Below are positions 30,534 through 38,690 of a DNA stretch of 64,000 bases, in pieces; position 1 is the stretch's first letter, and every line of letters begins with the position of its first letter. The translations under genes were made by a program, and so were the position numbers. Location of the stretch: NCBI RefSeq assembly GCF_900090145.1, contig NZ_FMHI01000005.1:1-64000 (forward strand), read 5' to 3'. Source of the stretch: Streptomyces sp. WMMB 322. Lineage in GTDB: Bacteria; Actinomycetota; Actinomycetes; Streptomycetales; Streptomycetaceae. The notes under the pieces were generated by a model that saw only the letters and a list, made by a program, of their open reading frames with translations, did no database searches and was not told the origin of the DNA.

Positions 30534-31504
30534 TGGTAGAGGGTCCCCGTGTTCATCACCGGCTGGGGCGAGCGGTCACCGCAGAGCACGACGAGCAGGT
30601 TGCTGACCATGGAGGCCCGGCGCTCCTCGTCCAGCTCGACGAAGTCCTGAGCAGCGATGCGGGTGATGGCGTCCTCGACCATGCCGCACGCGCCCTCGAC
30701 GATCGTCTTCCGGGCCGCGACCACCGCGCCCGCCTGCTGCCGCTGGAGCATGGCCGAGGCGATCTCCGGCGCGTAGGCGAGATGCGTGAAGCGTGACTCG
30801 ATGATCCGCACTCCCGCCGCCTCCACCCGCAGGGTCAGTTCCGCGGCGAGCTTCTCCGTGATCTCCTCGGCGTTGCCGCGCAGTGAGAGGCCGTCCTCGT
30901 CGTGCGCGTCGTAGGGGTACTCGATGGCGATGTGCCGGACGGCCGCCTCGGTCTGGGTGGAGACGAACTCGACGAAGTCGTCCACCGCGAAGGTCGCCTG
31001 AGCGGTGTCCTTGACCTGCCACACGACCACCGACGCGAGCTCGATCGGGTTCCCGTAGGCGTCGTTGACCTTCAGGACGGCGGTCTCGTGGTTCCGCACA
31101 CGCGTGGAGACCTTGCGGCGGCTGGTGAGCGGATTGACCCAGCGCAGCCCCTCCGTGCGGATCGTTCCGGTGTAGCGCCCGAAGAGCTGGACGACGCGAG
31201 CCTCGCCCGGCGCCACCATGTTCAGACCGCACATCGCGAACACCGAGCCGATGAGCACCAGTACGCCGACGACGATCAGCGTCGCGCCCGTTCCGACCGT
31301 GCCGTCCGAGGCGAGGCCGCCGCCGAGGACTATGCCTCCGACGCCCAGGAGGAAGCCGATCAGGCCGAGGAGGAGGGCGAGACCCCCGGGGATGCTGTGC
31401 GCGGTGACTTCGCGGACCTCCGGATCGGGCATGTCGGGAGCATCCCGCGGTTCCACGTCGAGCGTCTTCTTCGGTGTACCTGATGACGGGTCGTGCGCTG
31501 ACAT
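30530..31504 (-). CDS. SPFH / Band 7 domain membrane protein
   Basis: The 324-residue protein has two N-terminal hydrophobic segments (PGGLALLLGLIGFLLGVGGI and ATLIVVGVLVLIGSVFAMCG) and an SPFH domain from about residue 100 (MVAPGEARVVQLFGRYTGTI, then VWQVKDTAQATFAVDD). The C-terminus is helical (MLQRQQAGAVVAARKTIVEG). SPFH proteins form oligomeric membrane scaffolds. The start is the ATG 31504 behind GGGGGAACCCC. It forms a two-gene operon with the RHH regulator. Confidence 0.9.
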   Translation of the reverse strand: MSAHDPSSGTPKKTLDVEPRDAPDMPDPEVREVTAHSIPGGLALLLGLIGFLLGVGGIVLGGGLASDGTVGTGATLIVVGVLVLIGSVFAMCGLNMVAPGEARVVQLFGRYTGTIRTEGLRWVNPLTSRRKVSTRVRNHETAVLKVNDAYGNPIELASVVVWQVKDTAQATFAVDDFVEFVSTQTEAAVRHIAIEYPYDAHDEDGLSLRGNAEEITEKLAAELTLRVEAAGVRIIESRFTHLAYAPEIASAMLQRQQAGAVVAARKTIVEGACGMVEDAITRIAAQDFVELDEERRASMVSNLLVVLCGDRSPQPVMNTGTLYQ

Positions 31505-31563
31505 AGGGGTTCCCCCGTATCCGTGTCGGGCGAGCGGCGGCCCTGCCGCCCTCACTGTCTAGC

Positions 31564-31579
31564 AAAGTGATATCACTTT
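31564..31579 (-). promoter_or_regulatory. 16-bp palindromic operator of the SPFH-RHH operon
   Basis: AAAGTGATATCACTTT is a perfect palindrome 60 bp upstream of the SPFH start, next to a possible -10 box (TAGACA on the minus strand). It is unusually A+T-rich for this genome. Two GTGAT half-sites fit a ribbon-helix-helix dimer of dimers. Confidence 0.6.
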
Positions 31580-31588
31580 AGCGCGAAA

Positions 31589-31629
31589 ACACGGTTCCGG
31601 CCAGCATGGGGGCCTGGCCGGAACCGTGT
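31589..31629 (-). terminator. Strong hairpin terminator of the PadR-ABC-FtsX operon
   Basis: A 16-bp perfect stem (ACACGGTTCCGGCCAG and its complement) with a 9-base loop lies 46 bp downstream of the FtsX-like gene's stop. It separates that operon from the SPFH promoter. Confidence 0.75.
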
Positions 31630-31674
31630 GCCGGGGCGGAGGCCCAGGTCAACTCCCCGGACCTCCCGGCGGAT

Positions 31675-34149
31675 TCACTCCGTGCGCAGGCCGTCCGGAC
31701 GCATCATCCGCCACAGGAACGGCAGACTGACCAGCGTCACCAGCGCGATCAGAGCGACACCGGCGCCTGCCGAAGGCAGGAAGACGAGCCAGTCCGCATC
31801 CGTCCGGCCGACGATGCGCAGCAGCACCCACCCCAGGCCCAGCCCGAAGATGACCGCAAGGCCGACGCCCAGCACGACCGGCACCGCCGTCTGCCACAGC
31901 ACCGAGGCGCCGAGCGTGGAGCGCTTGGTGCCGAAGGCGACCAGGACCGACAACTGCCGCTTGCGCTCGCGCAGTTGCTCCAGCATGGAGACGGTCATGC
32001 TTGCGCCGATCAGCAGCAGCACCGCAACTGACGCAGCCATGACGGCCCGCCGGAGGGTGTCGAGCTGCGCGGCCGCCTCCTGGTCGGCCGACTCCCAGAT
32101 GGTGTAGGAGGGGTCGACCTCGAAGACCGTGGTGCGCAGCCGCTCCAGGGCCGCACCGTTCCGCTCCGTCATGGCCCAGCCGTTGAACGACGGGCTCTCC
32201 AGCCGCTTCTGGGGAAGCACCGACGGCGTGATCAGGACGGCCCCTTCCGCATGACCGTGCGGCGAGGGCAGGGCCCGCACCGTGCGGGCGGAGTCGGGAA
32301 CCTGCCAGATGTTCCTCTCCTTCGCGCCCTCGGGCGAGGCGCCGTCCAGAATCACCTCGGTGCCCCGGCCGACGCGGTCGCCGGTCTCCTCCGGCGTCGG
32401 CACCATGCCGGTGTCTTGGCCCGCCGTCGGGGGCACGAGGAAGACGTCACCGTCGCGGCAGTCGCCGATGCGGGCCGCCCCGCGCAGCGTCCCGCAGGTT
32501 CCGATCACGATCTCCACACCGTTCTCCAGGCCCCTGGCCTCCTGCCACGCCTGAAGGTGGCCGTGGGCCTTCGTCACGCCCTCGGTACGCGCCAGCTTCC
32601 CGGCCAGGGCCTCGGAGTGGGCGAGCGTGGAACTCGGGCCCCAGATACTCAACCGGGACTCGTTCCGCTGAAGATGCTCGTTGTGCTCCTGGTCCCGCTG
32701 CACGACGGAGAAGAGCAACTGCAGCGCGATCGCCCCCGCCACCGCGACGGTGATCCCGCTGACCGCCCTGGAGGCGTTGCCGCTGCTGAGCTGCAGACGG
32801 CGGGTGGCCAGCTGCCACGCGAGCGGCCCGCCGCGCAACCGTCCCACGATGCGCTCCACGAGCCACGGCAGCAGAAGCACCACTCCGCTGAGGAGCAGCA
32901 CGACGCCGGCGGTGACCTGCACCTCGCTGAAGCTGCCGCCTCCGCCGCCGGCCAGGTCCACCGGAAGCAGCAGCGCCGTGCCGCCCACCGGCGGCAGCAG
33001 CCGCCACAGCAGGCGCCGCCTGCGCAACTGGCTCTTGCGCACCAGGCCCAGCGGCTCGATGGCGACGCCGCGCAGCGCGAAGATGGTCACGGCGACCGCG
33101 GTCGCCGGGACGCCGGCGACGATCAGCAGCCCGAGGGCGGGACCGGGCGTGACGTCCGCAGGGAAGACGCTGATGTCGAACAACTGGACGTCGCCGATGA
33201 AGACCCGCCCGAGCAGGAAGAACCAGCCGCCGAGCAGCAGCCCGACCAGCGCACCGACCAGCGTCTCTCCCGCCGCCATCCTGCGCGCGGTGGCGATGTC
33301 CGCGCCCACGAGCCTCAGGGCCGCGAGTCTGACGTCGCGCTGCTCTCCGCCGAAGCGCACCGCCGTGGCGATGAAGATGGCGACCGGCATTATCAGCACC
33401 GCGCACGCCACCACCACGAGGAGGACCAGCACCGGATCCATCGGCTCCTCGTCCGCCGGGCTGCCGAACCGGGTGACCCTCTTGGCTCCCTGGGAGACCG
33501 ACAGGTCGTCCGCGCCCTTGTAGAAGGCGAGTTCGGACGGGCCCAGCAGACCTTCGTCACCGATGGTGCCGGTGATCTTTCCGTCCAGCCTCTCGCGCAG
33601 CTCCGCGGCGCCCGGAGAGGCGAGAAGCTTCTTCAGCGCGGGCGAGACCACCAGTTCACCGGGGGCCGGTATGCGGTCCAGCCCGGGGGGAGTGGCAGGG
33701 CTGGACCCCTCGGCCTGGAGCAGCCGCCCGTACAACTGGCGGCCGTCCCAGCGGTTGTTGGCGTCCTTGCCGAGGACCGAGTACTCGCTGCGCTCCACGT
33801 CGGCGGGGGCCGTGTTGAACGCGCCCGAGCGGGCTTCCTCACGGGTGTCCTGGCTGCGGACCATCTCCGGCACCGCCGCCGCGAGCAGCAGCACGGTGAC
33901 CCCCAGGGCGACTCCCACCGCCGTCAGCAGCGTACGCAGCCACCCCTGCCGCCCGCCGCTCGTCGCGAACCTGGCCCCCAGAGCGAGATCGCGAGCCCAT
34001 TCCCGGGGACCGGCGGCACCGCTGTTTCGCCTTCGCGCAGCGTTGCCGGTTCCTCCTGTCCGACGGGCCGCTCCGGCTGGTCGTGCCGGTCCGGCCTCCC
34101 CGGGATGCTCGTTCGTGCTCTGTTCCTCACGCGTGCCCGCGCCGCTCAC
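31675..34149 (-). CDS. FtsX-like ABC transporter permease
   Basis: The 824-residue protein has a cytoplasmic N-terminal tail, a first helix near residue 75 (RTLLTAVGVALGVTVLLLAA), a large extracytoplasmic region, and two FtsX-type helix clusters: LVLLVVVACAVLIMPVAIF, GALVGLLLGGWFFLLG, and near the C-terminus VMAASVAVLLLIGASMTVS. This MacB-like arrangement suits export of a peptide, lipid or antibiotic. The GTG start at 34149 overlaps the ATPase stop as GTGA. The open frame runs farther upstream through the ATPase gene in another phase, but that part is not coding. Confidence 0.88.
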   Translation of the reverse strand: MSGAGTREEQSTNEHPGEAGPARPAGAARRTGGTGNAARRRNSGAAGPREWARDLALGARFATSGGRQGWLRTLLTAVGVALGVTVLLLAAAVPEMVRSQDTREEARSGAFNTAPADVERSEYSVLGKDANNRWDGRQLYGRLLQAEGSSPATPPGLDRIPAPGELVVSPALKKLLASPGAAELRERLDGKITGTIGDEGLLGPSELAFYKGADDLSVSQGAKRVTRFGSPADEEPMDPVLVLLVVVACAVLIMPVAIFIATAVRFGGEQRDVRLAALRLVGADIATARRMAAGETLVGALVGLLLGGWFFLLGRVFIGDVQLFDISVFPADVTPGPALGLLIVAGVPATAVAVTIFALRGVAIEPLGLVRKSQLRRRRLLWRLLPPVGGTALLLPVDLAGGGGGSFSEVQVTAGVVLLLSGVVLLLPWLVERIVGRLRGGPLAWQLATRRLQLSSGNASRAVSGITVAVAGAIALQLLFSVVQRDQEHNEHLQRNESRLSIWGPSSTLAHSEALAGKLARTEGVTKAHGHLQAWQEARGLENGVEIVIGTCGTLRGAARIGDCRDGDVFLVPPTAGQDTGMVPTPEETGDRVGRGTEVILDGASPEGAKERNIWQVPDSARTVRALPSPHGHAEGAVLITPSVLPQKRLESPSFNGWAMTERNGAALERLRTTVFEVDPSYTIWESADQEAAAQLDTLRRAVMAASVAVLLLIGASMTVSMLEQLRERKRQLSVLVAFGTKRSTLGASVLWQTAVPVVLGVGLAVIFGLGLGWVLLRIVGRTDADWLVFLPSAGAGVALIALVTLVSLPFLWRMMRPDGLRTE

Positions 34150-34913
34150 AGTGCCCCCGCCATGCTGCGGGCGCGGCCGTCCCTCACGACGACCTCGCGG
34201 TCCGAGTAGGCGGCGACGCGCGACTCGTGAGTGACGAGCACGACCGCCGCCCTGGTCTCGCGAGCGGACTCGGTCAGCAGCTGCATCACGCGCTCGCCGT
34301 TGAGCGAGTCGAGCGCGCCCGTCGGCTCGTCCGCGAAGAGCACACGTGGGCCGGAGGCGAGCGCACGGGCGACGGCGACGCGCTGACCCTGGCCTCCGGA
34401 GACCTCGCCGGGGCGCTTGCGCCGTACGTCCTCGACCTCCAGGCGCTCCAGCCACGCCCCGGCGCGCGACTCGGCCTCCTTGCGGCCGAACCCGGCGAGA
34501 CGCAGCGGCAGCGAGGCGTTCTCCAGGCACGTCAACTCGGGCACGAGCTGCCCGAACTGGAAGACGAAGCCGAAGTCGGAGCGGCGCAGGGCGCTGCGCT
34601 CCGCATCGCTCATCGCGGACAGCTCCTGCCCGCGGTACGTCACCGTGCCGGCGTCCGGGGGGACGATGCCGGCGAGGCAGTGCAGCAGCGTGGACTTGCC
34701 GGACCCCGAGGGGCCCATGACGGCCACGATCTCACCGGGCCGGATCGCGAAGCCGGCGCCGTCGAGGGCGGCGGTCGACCCGTAGGTCTTGTGCAGCCCG
34801 CTCGCGCTGAGCAGGAAGTCCGGTGCGGTGCCCGCCTCCTGGGCGCCGGAGCCCGTCGCGGATGCCGCGGCTCCGTCGTGGCCCGGCGACGCGGTCGATG
34901 TTGTTGACGTCAT
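34146..34913 (-). CDS. ABC transporter ATP-binding protein (LolD/MacB type)
   Basis: The 255-residue ATPase has Walker A GPSGSGKSTLLHCLAG, a LolD-type Q-loop DFGFVFQFGQLVPELT, signature VSGGQGQRVAVARAL and Walker B RVLFADEPTGALDS. The H-loop is VLVTHESRVAAYSD. The start at 34913 overlaps the padR stop as ATGA. It energises the FtsX-like permease encoded next. The Ser/Thr/Gly-rich first 30 residues are probably disordered. Confidence 0.92.
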   Translation of the reverse strand: MTSTTSTASPGHDGAAASATGSGAQEAGTAPDFLLSASGLHKTYGSTAALDGAGFAIRPGEIVAVMGPSGSGKSTLLHCLAGIVPPDAGTVTYRGQELSAMSDAERSALRRSDFGFVFQFGQLVPELTCLENASLPLRLAGFGRKEAESRAGAWLERLEVEDVRRKRPGEVSGGQGQRVAVARALASGPRVLFADEPTGALDSLNGERVMQLLTESARETRAAVVLVTHESRVAAYSDREVVVRDGRARSMAGAL

Positions 34914-35437
34914 TGGCGTACCTCCGTGGCGAGCTTGTCGAGCCTCGCGGCCGTCAGCTCCAGCCACCGCAGGTCGGCTTCGAGGTGGAAGAGCGCGTGG
35001 TCGCAGATGAGTTGGTCCGCCAGATCCCCACCCTGTTTGCGTCTGGTGAGCTCCCGCATCAGGCGCAGATGCTCCGCGCGCTGGGTGTCGAGCTGCTCGC
35101 CCGCGTCCCGCCCGGTGAGCAGGGCGAGCACGACCTTGGTGTAGAGGGTGCTCTGCAAGTACGGCTCCGGCTTTTCGGGGCGCGAGAGCCATTCGGCGAC
35201 GTCGGTGATGCCCGCGTCGGTGATGGCGTACCGCTTCCGTTCGGGACCGCCGCCCGGTTCGATCCCGTCGACCTCGACGAGGCCGTTCTTCAGCAGGCGC
35301 GACATCGTCGAGTAGACCTGGCCGTAGTGCAGGGGGCGGTCGTGCCCGAAGCGTTCGTCGAAGGCCCGCTTGAGGTCGTAGCCGTGGCGGGGACCGGACT
35401 CCTCCAGGAGCCCGAGCAGCGTGTGGCTGATGGACAT
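34910..35437 (-). CDS. PadR-family transcriptional regulator
   Basis: The 175-residue protein has an N-terminal winged helix (SISHTLLGLLEESGPRHGYD, then LHYGQVYSTMSRLLKNGLVE) and a C-terminal dimerisation region. PadR regulators of ABC-FtsX operons sense a toxic compound and repress the exporter. The ATG 35437 is six bases after a TATAGT -10 box, so the transcript is likely leaderless. The first three genes overlap by four bases each, forming a PadR-ATPase-permease operon. Confidence 0.92.
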   Translation of the reverse strand: MSISHTLLGLLEESGPRHGYDLKRAFDERFGHDRPLHYGQVYSTMSRLLKNGLVEVDGIEPGGGPERKRYAITDAGITDVAEWLSRPEKPEPYLQSTLYTKVVLALLTGRDAGEQLDTQRAEHLRLMRELTRRKQGGDLADQLICDHALFHLEADLRWLELTAARLDKLATEVRQ

Positions 35438-35476
35438 GCGGGGACTATACATCACGGGTATACATACCGTGTATAG
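35438..35476 (-). promoter_or_regulatory. Promoter and PadR-type operator
   Basis: The minus strand has TATAGT six bases before the ATG. A dyad at 35445-35476 is bounded by CTATACA / TGTATAG and centred on GGTAT-AC-ATACC, covering the -10 and upstream region. Repeated ATACAT/ATGTAT half-sites are typical of PadR operators, so autorepression is likely. Confidence 0.65.
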
Positions 35477-35489
35477 ATTCCGCTAAGAG

Positions 35490-35525
35490 GGCCCTGACCT
35501 GCGGATGGCCCGTCAGGTCAGGGCC
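35490..35525 (-). terminator. Terminator of the catalase gene
   Basis: A 12-bp perfect stem (GGCCCTGACCTG and its complement) with a 12-base loop lies about 125 bp past the catalase stop and before the padR promoter. Confidence 0.6.
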
Positions 35526-35648
35526 GTCGACGGGAAGTTGCGGGCCGGACGCCCGTGCCCCGACGCCCTGCCGGCTTCCGGCGGACCCGGGCGGCTCCGG
35601 CGGACCCGGGCAGGCTCCGGCGCCCGCCCGGGCGGACTCCCGCCGGTT

Positions 35649-37100
35649 TCAGCCTTCGCCGACGCTCGCGGCGATGCGGTCGCCGATCTCCTTGTCGATG
35701 TTCCGCCAGTACTGCAGTGCGCGTGCGAGCACCGGCCCGCTGACGTCGTCGAGCAGATGCCCGGAGACGTTGTTCACCAGCCGCTCCCGGGCCGCGTCGT
35801 CCAGGACCTTCCGCACCTGCGTGCCGGCCTGACCCCAGTCGTCGTCGTCACGGCGCAGCGCATACGCCCCCCGGACCATCTCCTGCTCCTCCACGCTCCA
35901 GCCCGCCTCGTGGCCGAAGCGTGCGGTGTCCGCGCTGGGCCCGCCGTAGGAGTTGGGCGCGTACGGACGGGCGGTCCGCGGCGGCTCGTACCGCATCGGG
36001 CCGTCCTTGGCATAGGAGTTGACCGGCGAGTGCGCCCGGTTGGGCGGCAGCTGCGCGTAGTTGGGGCCGATCCGGTAGCGGTGGGTGTCGGGGTAGGAGA
36101 AGAGCCTGCCCAGCAGCATCTTGTCCGGTGAGGGGCCGATGCCGGGCACGAGGTTCGCCGGCTCGAAGGCCGCCTGCTCGATGTGGACGAAGAAGTCGTC
36201 GGGATTCCTGTCGAGCCTCATCCGCCCGACCTCGATGAGCGGGTAGTCGCCGTGCGGCCACACCTTCGTCAGGTCGAAGGGATTGAACCGGTAGTCGGGC
36301 GCGTCCGCGAAGGGCATCACCTGCACGTACATCGTCCAGGTCGGTGCGTCGCCCTCGGCGATGGCCCGGAACAGGTCGCGGCGGTGCACGTCGGCGTCGT
36401 CCCCGGCGAGGCGGTCCGCCTCCTCCTGGGTGAGGAACTCGATGCCCTGGTCGGTCTTGAAGTGGTACTTCACCCAGAACTTCTCGCCGCCGGCGTTGAC
36501 CCACATGTAGGTGTGCGAGCTGTAGCCGTTCATGTGCCGGTACGTGCGGGGGATGCCGCGGTCGCCCATCAGCCAGGTCACCTGGTGCGCCGACTCGGGC
36601 GAGAGCGTCCAGAAGTCCCACTGCATGTCGTGGTCGCGCAGGCCGCTGTCCTGGCGGCGCTTCTGGCTGCGGATGAAGTCCTGGAACTTGCTGGGGTCGC
36701 GCACGAAGAAGACGGGGGTGTTGTTCCCGACCATGTCGTAATTGCCATGCTTTGTGTAGAACTTGAGCGCGAACCCACGGGGGTCCCGCCAGGTGTCCGG
36801 GCTTCCCTGCTCGCCCGCGACCGTGGAGAAGCGCGCAAGCATCTCCGTGCTCCGGCCGGGCTGGAAGAGGTCCGCCTTGGTGAACTGGCTCACGTCGTTG
36901 GTGACTTCGAAGACCCCGTACGCTCCGGCGCCCTTGGCGTGAACCACCCGTTCGGGGATCCGCTCGCGGTTGAACTGGGCCATCTTCTCGATCAGATAGT
37001 GATCCTGGAGCAGGATCGGGCCGTCCCGGCCGACGGTGAGCGAGTGTTCGTCGCTCTCGACCGGGATGCCGGTGTTGTTGGTGGTCATGGGGTCCGGCAT
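35649..37100 (-). CDS. Monofunctional heme catalase
   Basis: The 483-residue clade 3 (small-subunit) catalase decomposes hydrogen peroxide. The catalytic His54 lies in [16 protein letters not shown]. The distal Asn lies in [15 protein letters not shown], and the proximal heme Tyr is in [14 protein letters not shown]. There is no signal peptide. The ATG at 37100 is preceded by GGGAGGAACCCC. A 15-bp palindrome in the promoter is a probable Fur/CatR-family site, but no catR gene is adjacent. Confidence 0.96.
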   Translation of the reverse strand: MPDPMTTNNTGIPVESDEHSLTVGRDGPILLQDHYLIEKMAQFNRERIPERVVHAKGAGAYGVFEVTNDVSQFTKADLFQPGRSTEMLARFSTVAGEQGSPDTWRDPRGFALKFYTKHGNYDMVGNNTPVFFVRDPSKFQDFIRSQKRRQDSGLRDHDMQWDFWTLSPESAHQVTWLMGDRGIPRTYRHMNGYSSHTYMWVNAGGEKFWVKYHFKTDQGIEFLTQEEADRLAGDDADVHRRDLFRAIAEGDAPTWTMYVQVMPFADAPDYRFNPFDLTKVWPHGDYPLIEVGRMRLDRNPDDFFVHIEQAAFEPANLVPGIGPSPDKMLLGRLFSYPDTHRYRIGPNYAQLPPNRAHSPVNSYAKDGPMRYEPPRTARPYAPNSYGGPSADTARFGHEAGWSVEEQEMVRGAYALRRDDDDWGQAGTQVRKVLDDAARERLVNNVSGHLLDDVSGPVLARALQYWRNIDKEIGDRIAASVGEG

Positions 37101-37174
37101 GGGGTTCCTCCCGTGAACGGGGTTGCTGCTCGGCGCCGACTCCTCGCATCCCGCGCGCTGCGGGCCGCGAGAAC

Positions 37175-37189
37175 TTGGACTTAGTCCAA
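37175..37189 (-). promoter_or_regulatory. Palindromic operator upstream of catalase
   Basis: TTGGACT-T-AGTCCAA is a perfect 7-1-7 palindrome centred 82 bp before the catalase start. Its form resembles binding sites of Fur-like peroxide regulators. Confidence 0.6.
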
Positions 37190-37241
37190 CCCTGTACCCC
37201 GTCAAAGAAGACGAAACCACCGGGCACTCTTGTGCCGGGCA

Positions 37242-37628
37242 TCACTCCGCTCGGCGCACTCCCGGCCGCCGCGCCTGTCCGCCCACGAGAGCCCCACAGG
37301 GCCGGCCCCGCCCCTTGAGCGTGCGGACGAAGGCCGTCCACGCCCCGGCCTCGAAGAACAGCACCGTCCCGCAAGGGCACTTGCTGTCCCGGACGGGGAC
37401 GACGCCGCCGGCGCCGCCACCGCGGGCGACTTCGACGCAGTTGCCACCCTCGGCGTTGCTGTAACTGGAGGCCTGCCAGCGCGCGCGACCGGCACCGCGG
37501 CGCGCAGCGTGCACGCAGGGCCCTGCCGCCGCCCGGGCGGCCGTGAGGGCGTTGCGGCCCGCGGAGGTGTCTGCGGAAGTGTCCGCGGAGGTATGTGCGG
37601 AACTGTCCGCGGCGGCCCGTGCGGTCAT
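37242..37628 (-). CDS. DUF397 domain protein
   Basis: The 128-residue protein has the DUF397 fold at about residues 50-108 (WQASSYSNAEGGNCVEVA, then VPVRDSKCPCGTVLFF and AFVRTLKGRG). The N-terminal 50 residues contain a repeated SADTSADTSAG segment derived from short DNA repeats and are longer than in most members. Its ATG overlaps the XRE stop as ATGA. XRE/DUF397 pairs such as Scr1/Scr2 act together, the small protein modulating the regulator, in development and antibiotic control. Confidence 0.88.
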   Translation of the reverse strand: MTARAAADSSAHTSADTSADTSAGRNALTAARAAAGPCVHAARRGAGRARWQASSYSNAEGGNCVEVARGGGAGGVVPVRDSKCPCGTVLFFEAGAWTAFVRTLKGRGRPCGALVGGQARRPGVRRAE

Positions 37629-38524
37629 GGTGCTTCTCCTTCCAGCCCTCCGGCTTCCTCCGCTCCCCCGGCTCCCTCCGCGTCCTCCGCTCCCCCGGCT
37701 CCCTCCGTGCCGTCCATCAGCCGCCGGACGAAGGCCGCGGAACGATCCGGGGGAAGCGCGGAGTCCCGCAGCACGTCGCAGGAGAGGCGGAGCCTGTCCA
37801 CGTCGTCACCCTCCTCGACCAGCTCCCCCGACCAGGCACCCTCGGTGTAGGCCACGGTGGAGCCGTCCGGCATCCACAGCACCGTCAGCGAGCTGCCGAG
37901 CAGATGCTGCAGCCCGGACGCGAACGGCAGCACCTGAAGGCTCACCCGCGGCAGCCTCGAGACATCGAGCAGACGCTGCAACTGCCGCCTCCAGGACGCC
38001 GGATCGCGCAGCCGCCGCCGCAGCACGGCCTCGTCCAGAACGGCCACGAAGCGCGGCGCGGTGTCACCGACGAGCAGACCCTGCCGGCCGACGCGGGCGG
38101 CGGCCTGCTCCTCCAGCTCCTGCTCGTTGCCCAGGCGCGCCGTCCGGAGCTGCTCGCGTGCGTACTCCTCGGTCTGGAACAGCCCCGGCACCGTCGCCGC
38201 CGCATATTCGTGGCGTGCGACGGCCCGCCGCTCCAGCTCCATGAAGCGCCTGAAGCGCTCGCGGAACACCGTGTCCCGGGCCAGCTCCCACAGCTCGACG
38301 AGGTGCCCGCCGGTGCCGTACATCGCGTCCAGGGCGGCGAACACGGCGGGCGTACCGAGCCGTTCGCCGCTCTCCAGCTGCCGCAGATACGCGGCTTCGC
38401 AGGCCGTGCCCGCCGCCAGCTCCTCCAGCGACCTTCCCGAGCGCTTCCGCAGGCGTGCCGCCTCCGCCGCCAGTACGAGCCGGGCCGACGGCCTGCGCCC
38501 GTGACCGGACTTCCGTGCGGGCAT
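37625..38524 (-). CDS. XRE-family regulator with DUF5753 domain
   Basis: The 299-residue protein has an N-terminal helix-turn-helix (about residues 18-72, LRKRSGRSLEELAAGTACEA) and the DUF5753 ligand or partner domain (about 95-270, including VPGLFQTEEYAREQL and FVAVLDEAVLRRRLRD). The last 25 residues are an EGAGGAEDAEG-type repeat generated by CTCCCTCCG-like DNA repeats. The ATG at 38524 follows AGGGGGGAA. It is the first gene of the XRE-DUF397 operon. Confidence 0.9.
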   Translation of the reverse strand: MPARKSGHGRRPSARLVLAAEAARLRKRSGRSLEELAAGTACEAAYLRQLESGERLGTPAVFAALDAMYGTGGHLVELWELARDTVFRERFRRFMELERRAVARHEYAAATVPGLFQTEEYAREQLRTARLGNEQELEEQAAARVGRQGLLVGDTAPRFVAVLDEAVLRRRLRDPASWRRQLQRLLDVSRLPRVSLQVLPFASGLQHLLGSSLTVLWMPDGSTVAYTEGAWSGELVEEGDDVDRLRLSCDVLRDSALPPDRSAAFVRRLMDGTEGAGGAEDAEGAGGAEEAGGLEGEAP

Positions 38525-38690
38525 CGCGATTCCCCCCTGATTGCACTGCGGGACGGACTTCCACACCAGCCCTACCGAGCGGTGGTGGGTGCGACAACCC
38601 GTTTTCGGGACGGATATGCACTCAACCCGCGCGTCGCCCACTGCGTCAGCCGTAACGGTGACCAGGTTCCGGTATGGGGTGGGGGCGGAC

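Noticed and set aside
31675..34530. A 951-codon version of the FtsX-like permease
   Set aside because: The first 127 codons overlap the ABC ATPase gene out of phase; the GTGA overlap at 34149 gives a natural start.
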